A stretch of DNA of 64,000 bases from contig JBMNMN010000006.1 of NCBI GenBank assembly GCA_050953365.1, positions 1 through 64,000 on the forward strand. The letters are read 5' to 3'. Numbering within the stretch: position 1 is the stretch's first letter; the number at the start of each line of letters is the position of its first letter. Positions 1 to 7,895 of the stretch are shown here, in pieces. The DNA comes from UBA1426 sp050953365 (GTDB lineage Bacteria > Bacillota > Clostridia > Peptostreptococcales > Anaerovoracaceae). The translations under genes and the position numbers were made by a program. The notes beneath the pieces were generated by a model, which worked only from the letters and a program-made list of their open reading frames with translations, searched no databases and had not been told where the DNA came from.

Positions 1-28
1 CTTCAGCATAGCGGAAGCGGGACCGGTC

Positions 29-659
29 TCAACGAGTTTTTCCCTTATGTAACATGACCGTATTCTTGCAGAGCCGTTTTGCCTGGCTCAGATTATGGGT
101 AATGATGATAATCGTGGTACCTTCCTGCTCATTGATCTTTTTCAGCATCCGCTCCAGCTCCCCCGTGGTTGCCGGGTCAATATTCGCCGTAGGTTCATCT
201 AAAAGCAATAGCTTTGGACGGAAGGACAGGGCTCTTGCCAAAGCTACTTTTTGCATCTCCCCGGAGGACAAAGTCCAAGCTTTTTGCTTCCGCAGACGAG
301 TAAGTCCCAGGTCTTCCATCAACTCTTCCACACGTTGTCTCTGCGCGCTTTCCTGCCATCCTCTCAGCTTCAGCGGATAGGCAATGTTCTTCTCCCACTG
401 TGGTGTGAAGCAAATAGGGGGCTTGAAATACCAAGGTGATGTCTCGATACGGGATGGTCTCCGTTTGTCCTGTTCCGTAGTAAACTTTCCCTTCCGTCTG
501 GTTATCTATACCGGCAATAATGTTCAGCAGCGTGCTCTTTCCCGCCCCGTTAGGGCCGATAATGCCTAAGAGCGTGCCTTCCTCCACAAGCAACCCATCA
601 AAGTCCAGCACCGTCCGGGCACCGTATATTTTCTTTATCCTTTCAAGTTTAATCTGCAT
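29..659 (-). pseudogene. tupC: Tungstate ABC transporter ATP-binding subunit, frameshifted
   Basis: ATPase that would drive tungstate import with TupB and TupA. The first part (from the ATG at 659) has Walker A GPNGAGKST. The reading frame is lost near position 393, and the rest continues in another frame with signature LSSGEMQKVALARAL, Walker B LLLLDEPTA and the switch histidine (ITH), ending at the TGA at 29. Removing one G from the GTGGGAG run around 390-395 restores a continuous protein of about 209 residues, the normal size. No slippery heptamer is visible. Either a recent inactivating mutation or a sequence error. The start lies 3 nt after the tupB stop, so the two are co-transcribed. 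Confidence 0.85.
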
Positions 660-661
660 TG

Positions 662-1354
662 TCAGGCATTTTTCTCCTGTATATTGTATAGTATAGCATT
701 GATTACAAAGGCAATAAACAATAAAACGAGTCCCACTGCAATGGCTCGGTCGTAATTGCCCATGCGCTGTAACTGGGCAATATATGTGGTCATGACCCGA
801 GTCTTCCCCACGATATTTCCACCTACAAGCATCACGGCTCCCACTTCCGAAATAGCTCGTCCCAAGCCTGTGACGATGGCGGCCAATATTCCCACCCGAA
901 GTTCAAATATTAAGAGCTTGACGGACTCCCCTCTCCCGGCTCCCAGTGTCAGCGCAAGGCGACGTACTTTATCCGCTTTCTCCTTTACAATATTGTAAGT
1001 TAATCCGATAATAATGGGCGTCACTAAGCAGACTTGGGCGATAATCATGGCAGTGGGCGTGAAACTGAGACCCATAAAGCCCAAAGGTCCTTTCCGCATG
1101 ATAAAAAGAAATACCACCAATCCGGCGATAACCGGCGGCAGGCTCATCAAAGTGTAAATCAATCGGATCAGAATGCGCTTTCCCGGGAAATTGTAAAGCC
1201 CGATAAGAACGCCTATGGGAACACCCAGGCAGGTGGCAATGATCACGGAAGTAAGAGATACCCTCAGAGAGAGGCCTACAATCTCATAGATTTCCGGATC
1301 GAACGTAAAGAGCATCTTTATAGCTTCTTGTAATCCTCTGGCAATTTCCTGCAT
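662..1354 (-). CDS. tupB: Tungstate ABC transporter permease TupB
   Basis: Membrane permease of a tungstate importer, 230 residues, with about five hydrophobic segments. It carries the EAA-type loop (GAGRGESVKLLIFELRVGIL, then GLGRAISEVGAVMLVGGN) through which such permeases contact the ATPase; the AISEVGAVMLVGGN stretch is typical of the TupB/ModB/CysTW group. It follows tupA on the same strand, but a 350-bp gap containing a long inverted repeat separates them. The tungstate assignment rests mainly on the adjacent TupA and the tungsten enzymes upstream. Confidence 0.88.
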   Translation of the reverse strand: MQEIARGLQEAIKMLFTFDPEIYEIVGLSLRVSLTSVIIATCLGVPIGVLIGLYNFPGKRILIRLIYTLMSLPPVIAGLVVFLFIMRKGPLGFMGLSFTPTAMIIAQVCLVTPIIIGLTYNIVKEKADKVRRLALTLGAGRGESVKLLIFELRVGILAAIVTGLGRAISEVGAVMLVGGNIVGKTRVMTTYIAQLQRMGNYDRAIAVGLVLLFIAFVINAILYNIQEKNA

Positions 1355-1495
1355 ATTTCATCCTTATAACATTCTGCCTGGGGCATAGGGCGCTTCCCAG
1401 GCATGCATTTTGTACTATATCTGTCGCTATTATTGTATTTAATGTGGTGTTTACTGTCTACTTGTATTTAGTATAGCTTTGGTGGCAAAGGACAA

Positions 1496-1696
1496 GTATT
1501 GGGTGTCTGCCATCAAAACAAGTACTATTTTTTGGCGCATAGGATTGCGCTCCGGCGAGTACAAGCAAGTGCCAACCGGGCATGGCGGGCCGTCTGGATC
1601 GTACGGCACGCAGGGCGTAGCCGTCGAGCGGGAGAGCGATCCTATGCCCAAAAATTATTTGAATAATATTTGCAAAAAGTGTCTGACGCCAAATAC
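1496..1696. repeat. Long imperfect inverted repeat (MITE-like) between tupA and tupB
   Basis: The 354-bp gap between tupB and tupA holds no credible gene. It contains an imperfect inverted repeat with arms of about 55-60 bp. The best-matched core is GGCGCATAGGAT (1534-1545) against ATCCTATGCCC (1639-1649). Both outer ends carry a GTGTCTG...CAAA motif (1503 and 1680), and the loop is GC-rich (about 1555-1630). The shape suggests a small non-autonomous mobile element or a strong RNA hairpin inside the tup transcript. No target duplication was found. Confidence 0.6.
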
Positions 1697-1708
1697 ACGT
1701 AGGCGCGG

Positions 1709-2605
1709 TTAGTCGTTGTTGGGTTCTCCCGTTGCGTTAGGCGTAAACAGAGGAGCTCCGTACTGCTCTACACCATACTCACTAATAAGTTTCTGCGCTT
1801 TCTCTCCGATGATCCAGTTCTGGAAGTCCAAGGCTCCCTCTGCATTAATTTGGTCATTCTTTGAGGGATCCACGACGATAACGCCATATTGGTTGAACAT
1901 TTTGCTGTCGCCTTCCGTAACGATCATCATATCCGTATCCGCGGAATAATTGAGCCATGTAGCTCTGTCGGACAGAGTATAAGCTTGCATATCGTTGGCC
2001 ATGGTAATAACGGCGCCCATTCCCTGACCGGCCTCAATATACCAGTCACCGGCAGGCTCCAGCCCTGCTGCGCTCCACAAGCTCAATTCCTTTTTGTGAG
2101 TTCCGGAATCGTCAGCTCTTGATACAAAAGGCGTTTTTGTATCGAAGAGAATGGTAAAGGCTGCCACCGCATCATTTGCCGCATCCTTTGAAAGCCCTGC
2201 AGGATCATCGGCAGGTCCTAAAATTACATAATCATTATACATGACATCGTAGCGCTCCGGTCCGTGTCCCGCTGCAATAAATTCTCTCTCAGCTGCCGGG
2301 GAATGAACCAACAGCACGTCGGCTTCACCATTTTCACCCATTGCCATCGCCGCGCCGGAACCTACGGCAACCACATCAACCTCCCAACCGGTATCCTTGG
2401 TAAATTCGGGAAGTAAAACATCCAAAAGTCCGCTGTCCTGGGTGCTGGTAGTTGTGGCAAGTAGAATGCTTCCTTTAATCTCTGCGGGACCTTCGGCCTC
2501 ACCCGGCTCCTCAGGAGCTTCACCTTCCTGCGCGCAGCCCGCCAATGCTGCAAGCAGCATCATCACAGCGATAAACAGTGCCAACCATTTTTTACCTTTT
2601 AACAT
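1709..2605 (-). CDS. tupA: Tungstate-binding lipoprotein TupA
   Basis: Extracellular solute-binding protein that captures tungstate for TupBC; 298 residues from the ATG at 2605. That start has AGGAGG upstream and is preferred over a longer frame from 2632. It opens with a lipoprotein signal ending LAGC (Cys24), then an acidic linker. The segment TTTSTQDSGLLD (about residues 51-62) is the oxyanion-binding signature that separates TupA from ModA and PstS. It lies downstream of a Moco/Tuco-type riboswitch and next to two tungsten-type oxidoreductases, which fits a tungsten supply role. Confidence 0.93.
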   Translation of the reverse strand: MLKGKKWLALFIAVMMLLAALAGCAQEGEAPEEPGEAEGPAEIKGSILLATTTSTQDSGLLDVLLPEFTKDTGWEVDVVAVGSGAAMAMGENGEADVLLVHSPAAEREFIAAGHGPERYDVMYNDYVILGPADDPAGLSKDAANDAVAAFTILFDTKTPFVSRADDSGTHKKELSLWSAAGLEPAGDWYIEAGQGMGAVITMANDMQAYTLSDRATWLNYSADTDMMIVTEGDSKMFNQYGVIVVDPSKNDQINAEGALDFQNWIIGEKAQKLISEYGVEQYGAPLFTPNATGEPNND

Positions 2606-2687
2606 GGTATTCCTCCTCTCATGTATAAACATATATAGTGCTCGTACAGTCCGCCTATAATGAAACTATACGAGTAAACAACCTAAA

Positions 2688-2715
2688 AAACCCTTTCCGC
2701 GCAAAGGAAAGGGTT
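2688..2715 (-). terminator. Intrinsic terminator of the tupA leader
   Basis: On the minus strand AACCCTTTCC and its complement GGAAAGGGTT form a 10-11 bp stem around TTTGCGC, followed by TTTTTTAGG. It lies after the riboswitch and about 80 nt before tupA, so it is the likely expression platform. A preceding small palindrome (CAACCTGAGGTTG, 2718-2730) may take part in the switch. Confidence 0.8.
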
Positions 2716-2850
2716 TCAACCTCAGGTTGATTCGCTGGCTGATTTTCCTTTCCAAACACGGGAGGCATACGAATTTCTCCGAATACCCATCGGTCGCGTC
2801 CCATAGCTGTGCTTTAGGATACGACGACTCGGAAATCGCTACATCATTTT
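2716..2850 (-). promoter_or_regulatory. Molybdenum/tungsten cofactor (Moco/Tuco) riboswitch
   Basis: The minus strand between the promoter and the terminator contains the hallmark GCCTCCCGTGTTTGGAAAGG (about 2750-2770) and, further 5', CCGATGGGTA with flanking complementary segments. These are conserved parts of the Moco_RNA motif. Because the gene downstream imports tungstate, the tungsten-cofactor variant is likely; that is an inference, since the P3 region distinguishing the two was not folded. Confidence 0.75.
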
Positions 2851-2875
2851 TTAGTATTCAGTTGTTATCGCTATA

Positions 2876-2904
2876 ATTCTAGCTTAAAACAAAATAAAAT
2901 GCAA
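2876..2904 (-). promoter_or_regulatory. Sigma-A promoter of tupA leader
   Basis: On the minus strand TTGCAT (2904-2899), a 17-nt spacer and TAGAAT (2881-2876) lie just upstream of the riboswitch, separating the tup operon from the AOR operon. Confidence 0.6.
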
Positions 2905-2957
2905 TCAAATCGTTAATTTTTCGTCATAAACATTGCGTCCGTATTGCAGGAAAACCC

Positions 2958-3161
2958 TCAACCTCCAGCTGCAAGCCGCAGGATCTTTACTGCGTCTCCT
3001 TCCTCAATAACGCGGCTCGGATATTCTGCGCTGAGAAGCTGTCTCCCGTTTATCCATACGGCAACACGGCTGCTATAACCTGCCATTTCAAGCAGGCCGT
3101 TGACGGTGGTGCCCGAAGGCACCACCATATCTTTATTATTTAATGTAATTCGTATATCCAT
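2958..3161 (-). CDS. ThiS/MoaD-like ubiquitin-fold sulfur carrier
   Basis: A 67-residue beta-grasp protein ending in Gly-Gly (RLAAGG), the tail that MoeB/ThiF-type enzymes adenylate and thiocarboxylate. It starts inside the end of the preceding AOR gene (22-nt overlap), so it is translationally coupled to it. Its position suggests sulfur supply for the tungstopterin of that enzyme. By length it resembles ThiS more than MoaD, but the context favours a cofactor role specific to the AOR. Confidence 0.8.
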   Translation of the reverse strand: MDIRITLNNKDMVVPSGTTVNGLLEMAGYSSRVAVWINGRQLLSAEYPSRVIEEGDAVKILRLAAGG

Positions 3162-5032
3162 TCCAATCCCAACCTTTTAACGGTCTCCGGCTTGGGAGCG
3201 GCAGTTTCCCGGTCCCATCCGGCAAGATCGTAATAGGCATCCAAAGCCTTCTCAAAGTCTTCCTTCGTAATATGAGCGCCCTTGTTGGGTCCGCTAGGCA
3301 TAGGCAGAAATGCTTTTGGCGGCACCGTGTCGTCTTTCCGGCCAAAACCTTCCCGCACGTTGAACATCCGCATCATAGTGAGCCTGCGCTCGCCGATTTC
3401 CTGATGCTCTTCGATGCTGGTCTCCCAACCGATTCCATACTTGCAGTAATCCACCAGGTCCTGGGGCCCGTACAATTGCCAGGCCGGCCCCCATACGAAT
3501 TGGCACAGACACAAGGTGTCCATCATGGAATAATATTTCTGAGTCTCGTAGGCGAATTTGGCCTTGTTCTCGTCCAATACGCCGTACGCATCGCACTTTT
3601 CGAAGGAAGCCAGCATATTTGGCCAAATCCAGTTCTGGTCATCGTCCGGAGCCATCAGTGCCGGATCATGTTCCGATGACTGGTGATCTGCCCCGAAATT
3701 GTTCACCGCATAGTTAATGGCAAGGTTCGGTTTAAACTGCACCATGTGAGCCGGCCATTCCTGATTCTTGGTGGCTACCACCAGATCTTCTGCACCCTTT
3801 CCGACGATCTTTGCCGCCCGGGCACTGCCCAAAGACAACAGGGCTCCGATGCCCTCTTCTCGATAGGCAATCTTTCTCAGCAGTTCCGGATAAATGGAAC
3901 TATTTCCGAAGCGAAGCTCGAGACCGTCTGTATCTTCCTTGGTAAGAATGCCGTTCTCATAACAATCCATGGCCCAAGCTATGGTGGCGCCGCAGGAAAT
4001 GGTATCCAAACCATACATGTTGCAATACTGATTGGCTTCGCAGATATCCTCCAGATTGTTGCATCCGCAATAAGATCCAAAAGTTGCTATTGTTTCGTAT
4101 TCGGGCCCTCCGTAATAGGGGTCTACCCTGTCGGGAATGGTGACTTCCCGCTTGCAACGTACGGCACAGGCAAAACAGGTTTCTCTTCCCGTGAGAATCG
4201 TCTCTCTCATAGTTGAGCCGTATATCTTTTCTGCTCCCTCCAGTACACCGGAATTCCAGTTGAAGGAAGGCAGAAAACCCTCTGCGTCATGGGCGTCCAC
4301 ACAACCTGCGGAACCGTTTTCCCACGTATCGATAATAGTGGGATTGGCATCCATGCGCTCCTTTACGTTTAGAGTCAGTTTTTTCATTCCTTCGGGGTCT
4401 GCCGGCCGGATGGGAGGCTGCCTCTTAACCACTAAACCTTTTAGATTTTTAGATCCCATGACGGCGCCGGTGCCGTTTCTGCCGTTTGCACGGCTTCTCC
4501 TGTGCATAATATTTGCAAAGAGTACGCCGTTTTCCCCGGCAGGACCGATGATAGAGCACTCGATCTTGTCCGTACCTAAATCCTTCTCAATCTGCCGCTC
4601 CACGTCCCCGGTAATCTTGCCCCAGAGGTGTGAAGCGTCACGCAACTCCACATTGTCCTTATCGATGTACAGGTAAACCGGCGTTTCCGCTTTTCCGGTA
4701 AAGATCACCGCATCATACCCGTTGGCTTTCAACTGGGCGGGGATATAGCCTCCCACCTGAGAGTCTCCGGCGGTTCCCGTCAACGGACTCTTAGTGGTAA
4801 CGCACATTCGGCTCTGTCCGCTGATGGGGATTCCCGTTAACGGAGAAACGCTAAAAATCAGCGGATTTTCCGGCGACAGGGGATCTACCCCCGGACGGAT
4901 GTTATGGAACAACAAATACATTCCCAACGCAGACCCGCCGGGATACTTGCGGTAGATCTCCGCAGGAAGCTCCTCGGTACGTATGGTTTTGTCGCTTAGA
5001 TTTACATATAACAGCTTTGCATTTCCAATCAT
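3140..5032 (-). CDS. Aldehyde:ferredoxin oxidoreductase family tungsten enzyme (copy 1)
   Basis: Large bis-tungstopterin oxidoreductase, 630 residues, of the family that oxidises aldehydes to acids with ferredoxin as acceptor. The N-terminal beta domain (SGQSRMCVTTKSPLTGT) is followed by MGSKNLKGLVVK, by the iron-sulfur motif CFACAVRC (about residues 285-292), and by further cysteines in DTLCLCQFVW. In an amino-acid fermenter such enzymes typically act on aldehydes from 2-oxo acids. The substrate cannot be read from sequence. It is the fourth gene of the ferredoxin-AOR-MoaD-AOR-MoaD operon; the cofactor genes themselves are not in this window. Confidence 0.9.
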   Translation of the reverse strand: MIGNAKLLYVNLSDKTIRTEELPAEIYRKYPGGSALGMYLLFHNIRPGVDPLSPENPLIFSVSPLTGIPISGQSRMCVTTKSPLTGTAGDSQVGGYIPAQLKANGYDAVIFTGKAETPVYLYIDKDNVELRDASHLWGKITGDVERQIEKDLGTDKIECSIIGPAGENGVLFANIMHRRSRANGRNGTGAVMGSKNLKGLVVKRQPPIRPADPEGMKKLTLNVKERMDANPTIIDTWENGSAGCVDAHDAEGFLPSFNWNSGVLEGAEKIYGSTMRETILTGRETCFACAVRCKREVTIPDRVDPYYGGPEYETIATFGSYCGCNNLEDICEANQYCNMYGLDTISCGATIAWAMDCYENGILTKEDTDGLELRFGNSSIYPELLRKIAYREEGIGALLSLGSARAAKIVGKGAEDLVVATKNQEWPAHMVQFKPNLAINYAVNNFGADHQSSEHDPALMAPDDDQNWIWPNMLASFEKCDAYGVLDENKAKFAYETQKYYSMMDTLCLCQFVWGPAWQLYGPQDLVDYCKYGIGWETSIEEHQEIGERRLTMMRMFNVREGFGRKDDTVPPKAFLPMPSGPNKGAHITKEDFEKALDAYYDLAGWDRETAAPKPETVKRLGLEWIYELH

Positions 5033-5073
5033 ATTATCCTCTCTTGTTTTCTCTAAAAGTTGTTGTACGAAGT

Positions 5074-5176
5074 GTTGTTGAAAAAAAGTCTGACTTTTTG
5101 AAACAACCCAAATACAACTACGCTTTTAAAACCTTTTATAAACGGAATGCCTCCATTCGGTATGGGGGCATTCCGC
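5074..5176 (-). other. Two RNA hairpins between MoaD-like gene and AOR copy 1
   Basis: The 157-bp gap holds two inverted repeats. One pairs GTTGTT-GAAAAAAAGTC with its near complement (5074-5107). The other is a GC-rich stem GGAATGCC...GGCATTCC (5144-5176), followed on the minus strand by TTTATAAAA. The second resembles a weak terminator and could attenuate the distal AOR and MoaD genes relative to the proximal ones. Confidence 0.55.
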
Positions 5177-5189
5177 ATCGGCAGGTTTA

Positions 5190-5429
5190 TCAACCGCCTG
5201 AAATCTTTGAATAGGCCTTCAGCTCATCGCCATCTTTAAGTTTGTCAGAAATCATCACTCGCATGCCATTTATAGCGACAAATCCGAAATTATCGATCTT
5301 CGTCCAGTCGATGCCGGAAAGCTTTAGAGCTTCTTCCGCTGAGCAGCCATCAGGAACTTCTACAACTCGTTCTTTTTCGCCGTTAAAGTATTTGGCCAAT
5401 GCCCCTCTTAATACGATTTTAACCTTCAT
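5190..5429 (-). CDS. MoaD-like sulfur carrier protein
   Basis: 79-residue ubiquitin-fold protein ending in KISGG, the di-glycine tail typical of MoaD. Internal features FVAINGMRV and DKLKDGDEL fit the MoaD/ThiS family. It lies 66 nt downstream of AOR copy 2 and is probably a pathway-specific sulfur donor for tungstopterin dithiolene formation. It is clearly distinct in sequence from the other carrier at 2958, so each AOR gene is followed by its own carrier. Confidence 0.85.
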   Translation of the reverse strand: MKVKIVLRGALAKYFNGEKERVVEVPDGCSAEEALKLSGIDWTKIDNFGFVAINGMRVMISDKLKDGDELKAYSKISGG

Positions 5430-5495
5430 TTTATTTCTATCAACCTCCCGGTGAGCATTATCTAATGGACTGCTAATGAGCTACCTTCACATTCC

Positions 5496-7256
5496 CTATA
5501 GCGTTGCAATCAAGCTATCCGGTACCATTCCGTTTTTATCCCAGCCCATTACTGCATAGTACTGCTGTTTCATATCCTCAAAGGCTTCCTCCGGAATTTT
5601 TTGTCCTGCTGCAGGGCCGTTCTCCAGCGCCTCTTTGAAGATACGCTTCGGCGCCGTATCATCCTTTGCCGAGAAACCTTCTCTCTGGTTAAAGGCTCTC
5701 GCGATATTGATAACACGGGTGCCCACATCAGCTATTTCCTCAACGGTCCATTCTTTCCCCGTTACCAATGTCATCAGTTCCGCCATCCGCTCCATGGAGA
5801 TAGTTCCCCAGAAGTCACAGATGCAGAGACAGAATTTCACGGCATTGTGCTGAGCCAGCTTGAATACCATCTCTCCCTTACCCTCAGCTGTATATGGAGG
5901 AATGGAAGCTGCAAATACCTCTTCATTGGGCGCATAAGCTCTCATATGGCAGGCTCCTCTATCGGAAACCGCATAGGCCAACGACATACCCCAGGATCCG
6001 CGCGGCTCGTATTGCGGATACTCCAAGCCCTTGACCTCCATGGCAAAATCGGTTCCGCCGTATTTCTGCGCCAACTTCTTGACTCCCATAGCAAGTTCTT
6101 TTCCGATGCCCTCGCCTTTTGCCATCATCTCCAGGTACTTTATGTATTTATCCATTTCCCCAAAGCGGATTCCGAAATCATGAATACCTTTTTCCGTCAT
6201 TTCCATAGCCCAGTTCAGCACATCGCCGGCGCTGATGGTATCAAGGCCCATGTCGTCCGCCACTTGGTTGGCCTTTAAAATGGCCTCGGGATCACGATTT
6301 CCGGCGTTGGGGCCGAATGCGGCAATGGTTTCATACTCGGGCCCTTCACAAATGGCATCCCCGATCTTCATGAAGTTACCGCATCCCAGACCGCAGCTTC
6401 CGCAGCCCCGTTTGCCTTCTAGCTTTTCCATAAATACTTCACCGTTATATTCGGTCCAGTTGGGATCCGTGGTATCGGAGAAGTTCTTATACGGCAGAAT
6501 GCCTCCGTCCTGGCAGGCCTCCAAAAATGCAGTTGTACCCCAATCGTAGACAAAGGTATTGTCTTCCAACAATACATCTTCTTTTTCAATTTCTGCGATC
6601 CGCTTGACCGCTTCAACAATGTTGGGGATCTTTACACTGCCTGTTCCCTTCACCACAACGGCTTTCAGATTTTTGCTACCCATAACGGCTCCCATGCCGC
6701 CTCTTCCCGCCTGCCTGTAATAGTCCGACGTGATGCAGGCCATACCGCAGAGGTTCTCACCGGCAGGACCGATGGTCAGCACACTGTATTCGTGATCGTA
6801 TTTATCGACGAGAATGGCTTCTGTCTCGTGGCAGCCCTTCCCCCAAAGTTCCGAGGCGTCCTCAAAACTGATCTTGTCATCTTCGATCAAGAGATACCCG
6901 GGCTTCTCCAAGGCTCCCTCGATAATAATGGCATCGTAGCCCGCATATTTTATACGAAGCGCCGCATGTCCGCCGATGGAGCAATCGCAGATGGTTCCCG
7001 TTGCGGGAGATTTTCCGGCAACGCCCAGCTTACCTGAACAGGGCACCGTCGTCCCAGTCATGGGGCCTGTCATAAATATCAGTTTGTTTTCCGGCGACAG
7101 AGGATCGATTCCCGGCTTCAATTCTTCATAAAGATATTTAATTGCCAATCCCTTGGAGCCTATGTATTTTTCTGCCCAATCCATGCGGAGGGGTTCTGAT
7201 TTTGCTGTTTTTTTACTTAAATCTACTCTAAGTACGTTGTTTTGATAACCTAACAT
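5496..7256 (-). CDS. Aldehyde:ferredoxin oxidoreductase family tungsten enzyme (copy 2)
   Basis: 586 residues from the ATG at 7256, which has a GGGAGG site 8 nt upstream and opens MLGYQNNVLRVDL as in AOR proteins. Visible family features: GRGGMGAVMGSKNLKAVVVK in the pterin region, CGSCGLGC for the [4Fe-4S] cluster, and a distal cysteine cluster KFCLCICDFWG. It is clearly diverged from copy 1, so the pair is not a recent duplication and may have different substrates. It follows the polyferredoxin gene by 17 nt; that protein is the likely electron partner. Confidence 0.91.
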   Translation of the reverse strand: MLGYQNNVLRVDLSKKTAKSEPLRMDWAEKYIGSKGLAIKYLYEELKPGIDPLSPENKLIFMTGPMTGTTVPCSGKLGVAGKSPATGTICDCSIGGHAALRIKYAGYDAIIIEGALEKPGYLLIEDDKISFEDASELWGKGCHETEAILVDKYDHEYSVLTIGPAGENLCGMACITSDYYRQAGRGGMGAVMGSKNLKAVVVKGTGSVKIPNIVEAVKRIAEIEKEDVLLEDNTFVYDWGTTAFLEACQDGGILPYKNFSDTTDPNWTEYNGEVFMEKLEGKRGCGSCGLGCGNFMKIGDAICEGPEYETIAAFGPNAGNRDPEAILKANQVADDMGLDTISAGDVLNWAMEMTEKGIHDFGIRFGEMDKYIKYLEMMAKGEGIGKELAMGVKKLAQKYGGTDFAMEVKGLEYPQYEPRGSWGMSLAYAVSDRGACHMRAYAPNEEVFAASIPPYTAEGKGEMVFKLAQHNAVKFCLCICDFWGTISMERMAELMTLVTGKEWTVEEIADVGTRVINIARAFNQREGFSAKDDTAPKRIFKEALENGPAAGQKIPEEAFEDMKQQYYAVMGWDKNGMVPDSLIATL

Positions 7257-7272
7257 GCTTTTGCCTCCCTTC

Positions 7273-7662
7273 CTACTCAAAGGTCAACGCATTTTGCGGA
7301 CAAACTTTTATGCACATAGGATCACCGTTGCAGGTATCGCATATGTAAGATTTCTTTTCCCGGATCCGTACGACGCCTTTGGGGCATTTTTTTGCGCAGG
7401 TACCGCAGCCGATGCAAACCTCGTGATCCACCAGAATTTTGTCATCCATGGAGATGGCTCCGGTGGGACAATTTTTAAAACAGATTCCGCATAATGTGCA
7501 ATAGGAATCCTTGTATTTCAATACGCCGCCCTTATCATAGTAGGTCTCAATAAAAACGCGAGCCTTTGAAGGTGCGAATGCTCCTTCATGAGTTGCTGAG
7601 CAGACCTGTCCGCACAACTGACAACCGATGCACTTTTTCTTTGAAAACTTCAGCCTCTTCAT
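7273..7662 (-). CDS. Polyferredoxin-type electron transfer protein (HycB/CooF-like)
   Basis: 129 residues from the ATG at 7662, chosen for its GGAGGAAC site; a longer frame from 7737 has none. It contains four cysteine clusters, CIGCQLCGQVC, CTLCGICFKNC, CIGCGTCAKKC and CDTCNGDPMCIKVC, enough for about four [4Fe-4S] centres, in the layout of HycB/CooF/AorX subunits. It is the first gene of the AOR operon and is expected to move electrons between the tungsten enzymes and ferredoxin or another partner. Confidence 0.88.
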   Translation of the reverse strand: MKRLKFSKKKCIGCQLCGQVCSATHEGAFAPSKARVFIETYYDKGGVLKYKDSYCTLCGICFKNCPTGAISMDDKILVDHEVCIGCGTCAKKCPKGVVRIREKKSYICDTCNGDPMCIKVCPQNALTFE

Positions 7663-7851
7663 GTTGTTCCTCCATCCTTTCCAATATTTAAAAAAACAAA
7701 GCAGAGCATGCAAAACACACATCTCTCCTTTGCACAATGGCAGGCTGGAGAATCACTCCTCCAACCCTATCGTTTTCGCCGACAAGCTCCTTTACTTGCC
7801 ATGCGAAAATCGGAGTTATCGCAATATTTCGGCTCTTTTGTTGTTATATAG

Positions 7852-7880
7852 AATATACTATGAGTCCGTCTAATTGTCAA
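7852..7880 (-). promoter_or_regulatory. Sigma-A promoter of the AOR operon
   Basis: Minus strand TTGACA (7880-7875), 17-nt spacer, TATATT (7857-7852). This near-consensus promoter leaves a leader of about 180 nt before the ferredoxin gene. It sits only 16 bp from the left end of the insertion sequence, so the insertion may have removed upstream control sites. Confidence 0.75.
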
Positions 7881-7895
7881 AGGCTTATTGGCTGC

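Noticed and set aside
385..400. Programmed frameshift in tupC
   Set aside because: No slippery heptamer, internal ribosome site or stimulatory hairpin is visible; a mutation or sequence error is simpler.
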